Program-made: the position numbers and the translations under genes
Assembly: GCF_000276665.1 (NCBI RefSeq)
Contig: NW_004955423.1
Span: forward strand, 7,455,574 to 7,519,573
DNA length: 64,000 nt
DNA from: Chinchilla lanigera
Taxonomy: Eukaryota; Chordata; Mammalia; Rodentia; Chinchillidae
Reading direction: 5' to 3'
Shown: positions 37,301 to 49,300 of the stretch, one piece after another
Layout of the letters: the number at the start of each line of letters is the position of its first letter
How positions within the stretch are numbered: position 1 is the first letter of the stretch
The notes under the pieces: model-generated
What the model saw: the letters and a program-made list of their open reading frames with translations, nothing else
Databases searched by the model: none
Told to the model about the DNA's origin: nothing

Positions 37301-40300
37301 CCACACATTGCATTCCTGGTGCCTTAATTTTTAATTTTGCAGGTTCTAGAACTGTCTGATGCTATCTACATATTGATCCACTGGAGTTACCCCACAGTTT
37401 CTTTAGACTCTTGTTACTTCAGATGTTCCCTTTTGTTTCTCAGATAAAATACTTTTAGTTAGGGGCTAGGGATTTAGCTCAATGGCAAAAGCACCTGCAT
37501 GGCAAGCGCAAGGTCATGAGTTCGATTCCTGGTACCGGAAAAAAACAAAACAAAACAAAACAAAATACTTTTAATTATCATTTCTAGTTCTCTGGTTTTT
37601 CCTTCTTACTTAAGTCTCTGTAGAGAACTTTCAATTTTGGGTATCGTAATTTTTATGTGTAGATTTCCTCGCTATGTTTTGTATTTTTTGTTTTTTGGTA
37701 TTGGGAATCAAATTCAGGACCTTGCACTTATCAGGCAGGTGCTGTGCTGCTGAACTACATCCCTGGTCCATTTTCTAACTGTTGACATTGCAATTTCGTT
37801 CATATTTTGTTTTCTTGCCTTTGTTTACATCTTTGCTTAACTTTTTTTTTTTTTGGTTTTTTGGTTTTTCTCCGGTACCAGGAACCGAACTCACGACCTT
37901 GCGCTTGCCAGGCAGGCGCTTTTGCCGCTGAGCTAAATCCCCAGCCCCCTTTGCTTAACTTTTTGAACATCCTTTTAAAAGTTGTTTTAAAGTCTAATAA
38001 ATCTGTCATCTAGTCTTCCTCAGAGACAATTCCTATCAATTTATTTTCTCTTTTGAATGGGACACTTTTTTTTGTTTCTTTGTGTGCCTTGTGATTTTTT
38101 TTGTTTTGTTTTGTTTTGTTTTGTTTGTTTTTTTCCGGTACCGGGAATTGAACTCACGACCTCGCTCTTGCCAGGCAGGCTCTGTGCTGCTGAGCTAAAT
38201 CCCCAGCACCGCCTTGTGATTTTGTTGTTGAAAAGTAGACCTTTGGAACTTGTATAGTAACACTGTAAATCAGATTTACCCTTCTTCAGAGTTTTCTGTC
38301 CTAAAGAAATCATTGTAGAGTGCCTCTGTGACAGACATGAGACTGAAGTGTGAACTGAAGGTATTCTCAGGTCTTTTCTGAGAAATAGGGAAAATTGAAG
38401 GAGAAAAAAAGAATCTGTCTAAGACCCTAGAAAACTGTTCCAACTGGAAATGACGATAACAAAAGTGATCTGCTCCTGTTTCTACATCTCCACATGCAGA
38501 AACAGGAATCAGTCAGTAGTGAGGACAAGGTTTTATTGTTCACCTTGGCTTATGCAAACCACTCCAGGAATGTGGGCCATGTGTAATGGAACTGAAGGGG
38601 ATGGTCAGGTGCTCCTGGGATAAAAGGTGAAGTCCGCCTCAATTTTCCAGAAATTACCATTGAAAGTGTGCTCTGGAAGCTACAAACTTTCAAATAGACT
38701 CTAGAGTTCCTTTGTAGCCACATGAGGGAAATTCTGTCAGCACTATTGTTCCTTAGGTGGGGTGATGGATTCCTGATACTTCCTACTCTACCATCTTCCT
38801 TGATTCACTTCCTCAAGGGGATAGCCTCTCTCTCATCCTTTCTCTCTTATTATCTTAATCCACAATTTTCCTTTTAACTTACTAAAAGCATTCCAACTAA
38901 ATATTTACTTGTTTACATACATTTCACAGCATATGCAATCTGATGGATAAATTCTGTCACTTGTTTGTACTTGTTTATACTTGTTGACATAGATAAGGCA
39001 CTCAGAATTACATTGATATATATTGAATATGTGCTACAGTCTAGATACTACATTAAATCTTTGATTAATTTTGGAGGCAAATCTCAATATGACTGAGATC
39101 ATCAGTACAGAAATAGGAGAAGCTACATAACTGGCCTTTCATATCTGTGTGTTCTCCATCTAAGGATGTGATGAGTCATGGTCATAAGTACTTTTTAACA
39201 CATTTGTCTTTATACTAAATATGTACAGACTTTTATTTCTTGCCATTATTCTCTAGAGTATAACAAACAATTAATAACATTTATATTGTATTAGTATTTT
39301 ATGTAATCTAGAGATGATTTAAAGTATATAGGAGGAGGTCTATAGCTTATGCAAATACTGCGTCATTCTATTTTTTTTTTTTTTCCTGGTATCGGGAATG
39401 GAACAATGTTGTGCTTGCCATGCAGGCACTGTGCTGCTGAGCTAAATCCCCAGCCCCTACTATGTCATTCTATATAAGTTTCTTGAACATCTACAGGTTT
39501 TGGTATCCATGGGCAGCTCTTAGAACCAATCCCCTATGAATGCCTAGGGATGATTTTAGTTTGAGTGATAAACATTACATTGATATATATTGAATATGTG
39601 CTAGAGTCTAGATACTACATTAAATCCTTGAAGCAGTAATCATATCAACTCACAAATATTAATCGAGCCAACACTCTGAGTTTCTGCTGTCATGAATTAC
39701 TCACCATCTACTATGCAACCTGATATATGTTTGGCTGGACTCATTGGACGTCTTAAACTTCTCATGGCAGTGTTTCGTCCTCCACAAGCCTGTACTTTTA
39801 AACTATATATTCCATTTTCTTTGTAAGATGTAAAGTACCTGGAGTAGATGCCATCATTCTTGTAAAAATCAGCACCTTATTTTAGAAATAAAGGAAGAAA
39901 TTATTATTGAAAAGAAAAAGACAAATTTATGCATTTTTAAGCCAAGCATATAAAATTCATATGATTTACCCAAACAGGGCTGACAGCTCCAAACTGACCC
40001 CTTTGCTCAGAGATTATTTCCATTATGCTCTGAGAGAGCATAATATCTTGTCATGTTTGAGGTGTTATGCAATTTGTATACAACAGATATATCTGTATCT
40101 CATATATATGTATGTATAAATGCTAAATACCTCACTTTTCTGACCTTGTTACATTATATGGAGTTTATTATGATTATGCTTCTTTTTGATTTCCTAGCCA
40201 AATGTCCTACTTTCACCTTACTTTATCTAAACACATTAATTATGTTATTTCTTTTTCAAGTAAAAGGGCTCCTACTAAAAGTAATGCTAAGGATTTAATT

Positions 40301-43300
40301 GTCATCTAGCGAATTACATAGTACTTATTTAGATTTATTACCAATCTCTCTGTCTGTCTCAGTCTCTCAGATCTTGCTTTCCTGATCCATTAACTCTGAT
40401 ATTTCACACCCCAGGGATGAGTCCTCCTCGCTTGTGGCAGTTTTAGCTGTTCCTGGGCCTCAGTTCTGAGAATTGTATTTGAACTTTGTTGCAGCTGTTG
40501 GAACTACTACTGCATCTTTCCCTTTCCCTACCAGAGGCCCAGGTTCAAGCTCGTAGCCCCATCTGGCTGCTTGTGCTACACCTTCTCTGTCCAGACTTTT
40601 TCTATAATCCCCTTCTACCTCAACAAAGGAAAATTCTTGGTTCTCTCTTCACTCTCCTGAGACCTATCAAATTGGTGATAGACACTGACTGTCTAGATGG
40701 TGATAATAAATAACCTTTACTGAGTGCTTAGCATATACAAGACACTTGCTTAGTACTTTGTAGCTTTTACTGTACCTGATAACATTTTCTGATGATTGTG
40801 CTATTCGTCCATAATCTGCCTCAGTTTGTTGAGTGTCTCTCTGCTTCTTAATGTCTCTAAGACTATAAGATACCCTCAATTATGAAAATCTAGATTTATT
40901 TATAAAATCCCATGAGTACCTGCACCGTTGTCCAACAGTTCCAAAACTTCTGTGTTTCCACTGCTTGATTCAATGACAGCAGTCACATTGACTCCAAGAA
41001 TGGGCACATACCCTTGTCGAACTTCTGCATAAACAACCATGGGGCTGGGGAAGCTGTTTGTGTCTTTATTCATTTTAGCGCTTACTGTGATGGGAGGCAC
41101 AGCAGAATCTGCTGCCCGAGAAGTTACTGCAATAGTGAGTGTTTCTGAGTTTGCTTTGGCTTGAAGGTTGTAAGTCCAGGTGCCCACCTAAAATGTTCAA
41201 TGGAAACATATTGAATATCCCTCGTCAAGCTATTTTTTGTGTTTTTATTACACATTTCTAAAATAAATCTTATACAAGGGAGATCAAAATATGGCGAATG
41301 TTTAAAGTAAAAAATTATCACAGTAGAAAATACATTGCCATTGATACCTCTCAAGATACTCCTCATTGTTTTGAAAACTTACTCCATTGTTTGCCACTAT
41401 CTCAAACTTTTCTGGAAGCTCTCTTCCTTGAGTATCTTTAGGAGGTATTGTCAAAAATATGATGAATGCTGCTAAAAACATTATGGGATGTCCTCTCTTA
41501 CTTATTCACTGGATCTTGTACAGTAGAACTTCTGACTTTTCTCCAAAGTCAAAATGACCATGAAAGGTAAATGTTTTGAATCAATTAAAGACATCAAGGT
41601 AGCCATGATAGCACATGTAAAGGCACTCGTGAAGTATTTGTAGAACCAATAGACTTTTGAGGGATTGTACAGCATACCATCGATGAGAGCTGAAGCAATT
41701 TTGTCATAGAACCTCAAGTAGTGTTGTGCATCGTCATGCATTTGTGGTGGGAAATAACTGTTTGAAAAGTGACCTTGATTTAGACCGTTATTCTTTGACC
41801 TCACAGTCAACTATTATATAATTCTGATTGGGGTTAATTAGGAAGGATATTTTAAAAAATAATTAAAGAGCCAAATAAACGACCAGATAGGAAATAGGAA
41901 GATAGATCTTTGCCAAAGGGAAGGGGATTAAGAGATAGAGGGAGGGAGAGAGAAGGGAGGGGAAGGGCATAAAAAATGAATTAAAATGTGTTATGCACAT
42001 GTACCAACTCCCCATGATAAATGTAGTCATTAAGTACTGCACACTGTACCAAAAAAATTAAAAATTAAAAAAACTGAATAAGCTAGGTGTGGTGGTGCCC
42101 CTCTGTAATCCCAGCACTCGGAAGGCTGAGGCAGGAGGATTGATGTGAGTTTGAGGCCAGCCTGGGTTACATAAGTGAGTTTAAGGCCAGCCTGTACTAC
42201 ATAGTGAGATCTTGTCTCAATAAAATAAAACAATACAAAAATTGAATAAAGAAGGATATTTAGCTAGATGTTCAAAAGATTCTCTCCAGGTTTATTCTTC
42301 AAAATTCTTCTCAGGTAACCTGTGTTTTACCCATTTCTCTCTTCTTATTTTACTCACATTATTTCTTTCTGCCTCCTATCAAATTCTTAGGATAACATAT
42401 AAATAAAAAGAATATTCCATTTTATTACAGTTTTGAGCATGGTACAATTCTTGGCACCCAAGTATTTAAAAATATTATTTATGACCTTAAACAATGTATT
42501 TTTATGTCCTGAAAATTCTTTTTAAAAAAATCTAGAAGCTGATTGCTTACCGGTGCTGTTCCTGAAATACTGAGATAGGCCATTCTGGAAGCAGTGTCCT
42601 CTGTTAAACCTCCTACCAGTTTTCCACTAGGAGCCCAGACAGAAATGCTGGGAGTTTGTTTGTCCCACGTGATGGAAAAGAACGTGTCTTTTCCCAGGGT
42701 GCTATCAACGATCACAGTGCCATTCATCCAGGCTTCATTGTTCAGGGTTAATCTCTTACTTTCAAGCTGTTTAAACACATTTTAAAAGTTAATGACTGCA
42801 GAAGGAAATAATTTCATTCTTTTATCTTTTAAAGATTGTTTTTAATATCTGACCTGAGAGCAAGCTTACATGTGACATACCACCTTAGGCCTGTGATCTC
42901 TCTGAAAACTTATTGAGACTTGAGAGTAGTCACAAAGTGTAGAAACACAGGACCTAAGTGAAGGACAGTGTAATAAAAAGAACACCTTTGTGCAGATGAA
43001 TGGGTTTTACAGTTGATAATATAGTCCTACTATTATTTCACAGTCATCTCAGCAAACACCCACTCAAAGCTTTAGCATTAAAGGGTGCTACCCCTATAGA
43101 AAAGAATTAACTGTAGACATCTTTAAAGGCAAATATGGCAGAGTGATGAATATGAAAGTTGGAATCTGTAGAAACAAAAAAAGTGAGAAATAGAATTTTT
43201 CTCTGCGAGACATTAAAGTTTTTTTTTCTGAAAAAAACTTTATATAAAATAGTGGGTTTCACCTGTAGATGTATATGACATATTTTGATCATTTTTCACC

Positions 43301-46300
43301 TCCTCACTACCCCTCTTCATTTCCTGCCTCACCTGCTGATCCCCTTCCTCTTCTCTAATAAACTTCCTACTTGGATGTTATCTCTCCTCTTTTTAAAACT
43401 TTTTTCAAAGGAAGAGATTTTCAAAATCTTCGCATATAATTCTCAGTCAGGAACAGCTAACTTTATTCATTGACAAAGAAGATGCTTCCTGGAATGGTGT
43501 CATTTCAGGAGCAATGGGAAGCCTCAGTTTTTTTTCTCAACCCTGTTCTAAATCTATCTTGACTCCAGCTCTGCAGTGAATTCCACTGTTCAAATACTGC
43601 TGCTTTGACAAAAATTCTGGTCTTCCACAAAGTCTTTGAGTGGACAAAGTATTGTTATCAGAGTAAGCATGACTAATTTTTTTAGACACTTATCAGGAAA
43701 GATTGATAAAGTAAGTGGCTTTGTCTGGTTCTAGGGAAAGACAGTACAGTGAAGCGTGGAAAGCAAACTTGTCCTATAATGCACTGCCGACATCCATGTT
43801 AAAGTTCTCCTCAATTTGTGTAAGTTATGGTAACAGCTATCTATTTGGGCATTGTATTTCTCCACATCCTACCTATCATGTATACAAATCAAAATTAATC
43901 TTGAAAAATTTGTTATTTTCTGATTTAAGAGCCGATCAAGAGCATTACAAAGGAAAGCAACTGAACTTTTCTTCTGATTCCTTTTGCTACTTTTAAGAAC
44001 TCCATTCTTAAAACTTTTAGCACCTTCTCTGTGCAAATGTCTCCTTTCTAGCTGACTTTGCATATTCTGCACTTGCACTTTTAACTTCATCTGAAGACTC
44101 CATGTGAATGTCACATCAGCCAGCCAAAGTTAGTAACAGTAAAAGAGAACCTAAAACAATATCTTAAAAATCAGTTCTATCTTCCTCTTCTTAATTTCAG
44201 ACAACATCATCGTTCTTTCATTATCCAAGCGAAAACCTCAGAAATAATCTCTTCATTCCTTCAATTTTACCTCCAGGGACATCCATGTAGGTCTTTTAGA
44301 ATAATTTGTAGAACAGTTTTCAGGGTAAATCTATAGACATATGTCTGAAACCACCTCTGCATATTCAAAATGTGTCTTAAAACATCTGCTTTCTTCATTG
44401 ATGAGGAATACAAGAAAATAGGTTTAGTTGGGTTATCATGACAAATTTTAATGTAGACCATGATTTGATGAATTGGAAGATAAAATACATAAGTCTTGGC
44501 AAGAAAATGACATAATTTTGGCTGAGTAGAAGTGGATATGATGAGAAAACATATTTTGAAGGAAACTGTACTGATATTGAACATATCATATATGTGACAT
44601 ATCATAATGTTTACTCAGTTTTTAAATCAAGTAACAGACAATGATGGTGCTGTTGACACACATGCTCAGAAAAGGAGTGGGATTTAGAATAAGAAATAAA
44701 GAGCTAGTTGAAAGAATAAAGAGACAAACTATCATCAGAGATAAGCAATGTTTGTTAACTCTTATTTCTGCTCAATTTTTTTCCATTTCCAACCTATGTT
44801 TTTGAGTTCATTTGACTGTATTTCACAATTGTCAAAGAGTGTGGTAGGGAGAGGACTAGGAAGTAGGACACTTTTTAAGTGAATTTCTAGAATAATAGTG
44901 GTATATCATTTGACAAAATCTAACTTTGTAAAGTTTGACCTAACATTATTAGGTTTTGATATTTTGTAATCCAAACATTATAAGAAAAATAATTAATGTT
45001 ATCTGTTACTGTTATTTCATCTTACTTCATTAGAGTAAACAGACAGACTAGAAATTCATGATCTTCTTATGTTTTTTATGGTACCAAACATTTAAGATTT
45101 TATAACAAGTCACCAGGAATTTTAGATAGAGATGTCACGTGGTTTCATATTTCAAATGAGAAACCAACAAACTGAAAGCTTGAGAGATTTTCCCTTTTCT
45201 CCGAATTCATATTATACCTTACTCTACCAGTTTTATTATTTAAAAATCTGGTAAAGTTCAGAAGATAATTCCTGAGTTATCCATCCAAATAGAAGTTAAA
45301 GATAAAAAAGAACTTAAAACGTATAGCTATCAAATTTTATTTCTTATCTATTTCTAAGTGCATAGATGAAAACCCAAGGAGTGAAACTCTGACCTGAAAG
45401 GACATTTGGGAGGGACCAGCATTCCCTGACTCGAAGGTCCTGAAAGCATCAGTGAAGCTGCTCCTGTAGGCTTGATCTGAAGCATAATAATGATTTCCTC
45501 CTAAAATGTAAATTCATTAGCAAAGCCACTTTCTTAAAAGATAGGCATTTATCACATTTTAATGATTTAGAAGGTAACAATATAAACAAAACCACAGCTT
45601 TGGTATTAAAATAGAAAAATCTGAAATTAGATAGGTACAAAGATGAACTCAATTTTAATTCGGAAATGCTGTAATTAGGAAGTTACCTCAGTACCTTACT
45701 ATCTGGAAATTTTAGTCAACTGAAGTACATCAAATAACCATAGAATTCTAAAAAGACATTACAGTTCCACATACTAAAGCTTGAAGTCTTTACGCAGTCC
45801 TTTAAGAGAACTATTCACTTTTATTTAAGTTATGATCCCAGTAGTACTGACTTTCAGTTTTCCAGTCAAGCTCAGAATCAGAAAACTATAAAAAATTAGA
45901 GAGCTTCTGTATTCAATTATCTGGAGAGTACCTGCCACCAAGGAGATAGAAAAATGACAAATAGTAGAAAGACACCCCCAAATTTACTAATTTTATGGAG
46001 CTACTGTGTCAGAAATAATTTTTTTTTTTTGTACTGGGAATCGAACTCAGGACCTTGAGCTTGCCAGGCAGGCACTTATGCCACTGAGCTGTATTCCCTG
46101 CCCAGAAATAAATTTTAAAGTGACCCTAAAAAACATTTTTTTTTTTACAAAAAATGAAAGTTTGTGCAAATATGCATTTATAAAATAATTATATATTTGG
46201 TATATTTAGAAGCCTACTTAATGCAACAATTGATATGTTGTAAATTATGCATTCTTTACTAGTTCAGAAACTGTCTCTGAGTCTAAAGTAACAGCTATCA

Positions 46301-49300
46301 TGGTTAATGTTTACCTGGAAATGCCACTATTAATTAGATCTTTTCAGTCTGAGTTTCTGTCAGCCGTATCCTACCTTATCCAGTGGTGGTGAACCTGTGG
46401 CATATGTGCTCTGCAGGGGGCTGTTTATTATCATTGAAAGCTCTACAGTTTAGCCATCAGTGGGCTTATTTTGTGGTCTCATGGATGGGATTCTTGCTCT
46501 GGTCTCATGGGCATATCATTCCCTCTATATGCCTTGCACTGTTACTATAACATATTTTTTCCCCCTTCATGACCTGGTAACCTTCTCTCACCCTTTTCCT
46601 AAAAGAAATTCACACCTTCAAGTCCCAGCTTAGAAATCACCATATCTCTGATGCCTTCTTTCCCTTACTCTATACAATTGTGGAAAAATTGATGGTTTCC
46701 TCTGCTCACATTCAACTTTTTTCTTATATGCAATATTCCTCCTGTAAAGGAATTTTGTTTCATTATTTTATTATGTGATTAGCAATTTTATTTGTTTTTT
46801 TTTTCAGCTTATGGAACTCTGGACACCATGAAAATAGAGAGGACCTACACAGGAGCAGGTTAGGAAAATTCATCGGGCTCTGTATTTATGCATTGCCATC
46901 AAAGGACTAGAATATATAGATCATAATTTACCTGTTGCACTGCTCATCACGCTTAGTATGACATCAGCAGATGGCCCCAAAGCAACGGAATGAACGATGG
47001 CCCCACTTTGTATCACTCTATCCACACAAGAGCTTGCACTTTTATTCTCCCCAGCAGTTACCAATATTATTTCAGATCCCTCTGTTTGATGATGTTTTTC
47101 TCTAATTACCTGCAAACAAAATTCAGGACTTTAACTACCAGTTGTTCCTAGACTGAATGGACTATGAGGAGTTAGAAAAAAATTAGGGAAAATAAAACTG
47201 TATGTGCTTGTCCCTGTGCTTTTAAAAATGTTAAAACATGCAGAAAGTATATGCAGTAGCAATTAACATAGAAATGTCCTTAAAAATTAAGAAAGATAAG
47301 CTATGTCTGCAGAACAATTTTTACCTGAAGAGCAGATTCAATTCCAGAGCAGATAGAAATTCCTCCTGAAGCTTCTGTAGGTAAGCACTCTAGGAGTTTT
47401 CTTCTTTCACTGTAGCTTGTTATTTGGACTAGCTTACTTTTGATGTGGGTGGTACTATCATACTCAACTATTCCCACCCAGGATCCATTTTCAATAGTTT
47501 GAAGCAGGAAAGTTTTAGCTGCTTGGTTCATTCGATATAGCCGGTTAAAATCCTAAATAGTGAATTACAAGGAAACAAACCAAATAGATTTGGCTGCAGG
47601 GTAACAGCAGATCATATAAAGTATGGTAAGACTTTTGTATAAACAGTAATTAGTTTTATTAAAGGAAGCAATATATTATGGAACACACATAGTTTAGCAA
47701 GGAGCTCAAGCTTTTGCTAGAGATGACTCTTGGCTGCTAAGTACTCAAATTAGTAATAAGGATAGAAGGAAGAGTGGGTTGGAATTGGGAAGTGATAATT
47801 CAGTTTTAGAGACTCTATATAATCACTCCTTAAAACTTCTGTGCTGGTTAGCTCAAGAGAAAACTACCCCAGAGCCCATAGAATAAATCTAGACTGTTCC
47901 ATCACTTGGGGAGCAGAAACTTCCAAGACCTGGAGATGAATCCTAAGAGACACAGTTATTGGCTCTGAATCATTATAACTTTCTAATCTCTTTCATTTGC
48001 TGAAGAATTTATTTTTTGGCTACCAGCATGCTCTGTTGTACCTCAGCTGTGCCATCACTCTGGATGCTTTAGTACATTACATCTGCTTGTTTTAAATCCA
48101 TTTATTTCAGTAATTATTTATTGATCATCCCTATGTGATGAACGTTGGTCTAGGCCATGGAGATTCAAATATGCATTAAAATTTAAATTTCTGGAGAATC
48201 CCTCAATCTAGCAGGGATAGACACGTGCTTGCAGCCTAGTGAGACAGTGGTGTGAGATGCAACAACAACATAATATACGGTAATAGCAGGTAGGCATAGC
48301 TCATTGTGGAGACCAGCAGAAGGACCTTACCCAACCTGGAAGCCCAGCTCATCTCCTCCTGAAGGACGTGGATCCTTTTACCAAATTTTGAAGGATTTTT
48401 CATAGGTAACTAGTTAATGAGGAAAGAGTTCAGTAAATGTTCTCTATTTAGCTTTATACAGGTGCTCCTTCTTTAATGCTGAATTCAGTTCCTGTGTGCG
48501 ATTAGGTTGTTACGTGAATTAGTCACTAAATGAAGACTTGTATATAGCATGTACAATATTCAGAAGAAAGAAATGGCCAAAGGAAACTTAAACGTTATGA
48601 CTTTGCTTTTATTTGCATAATTTATATGTGTTACTGTGATGTATAACTGTTATGGTTGATACGTTGTGTCAACTTGAGGAGTTTAGAAGCTTAACTAAGT
48701 AACTCAGCAGTTCTACATCCTGGGGTGAAAAGGACATGCCCTTACTACTCTAGGATGTTGTTCATTGTGTCAACCTGAGAAATTTAAAAGTTCAGCTAAG
48801 TGATTCAGCAGGGGGCCAGGATCCGTCCTTTGTAAACATTGTCAGCTTGTGGAAGAGGAGAACATGGAGATGGTGTGGGCATGGATGAATAGCCAGTATA
48901 CAATATAATGGAGGAAAAGAGGATTGTTTGTCCCCCCGCTTGTGGTCTTGTTCCTTTTGCTGTCTTCTGTCACTTTGAACTGTTGCCCTCTGCCATGTGC
49001 CACCCTGTCTTAGAGCCAGCTGATTAGGGACTGAAACCTCCACAAACTGTGAGCTGAATAAACCTTTCCTACCTCAATTTTGGGCATCAGGTATTTTGTC
49101 CCAGCAATAAGAGAAAAATAACCAAGACAGAATTTAGTACCTGAGGAGTGGAGTCATTGCTGTGACTGTACCTGACCTTGTTGTTCAAGAGCCTTGGGAA
49201 TCGCATATGGGAAGAGTTTGGAAAGGTTCAGAGATGTCATCTGAAAGAGTAGTGCTGGGATGCCTTACACTGTTCTGTATAGGAGACTCTGGTGAGAGCT

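Larger units (their letters stand above)
36780..38815 (-). mobile_element. Old L1 pieces (ORF2 fragment and 5' UTR-like region)
   Basis: About 36790-37110 resembles antisense L1 ORF2 (RT region). About 37330-38815 resembles an antisense L1 5' end, finishing in a leader-like GGAAGATGGTAGAG on the minus strand near 38795. Four ID-type SINEs interrupt it. Boundaries approximate. Confidence 0.5.

Noticed and set aside
44267..44605. 112-codon minus-strand frame in intron 9
   Set aside because: No domain, no family resemblance, composition typical of AT-rich non-coding DNA, and it is not in frame with CLCA4 exons.
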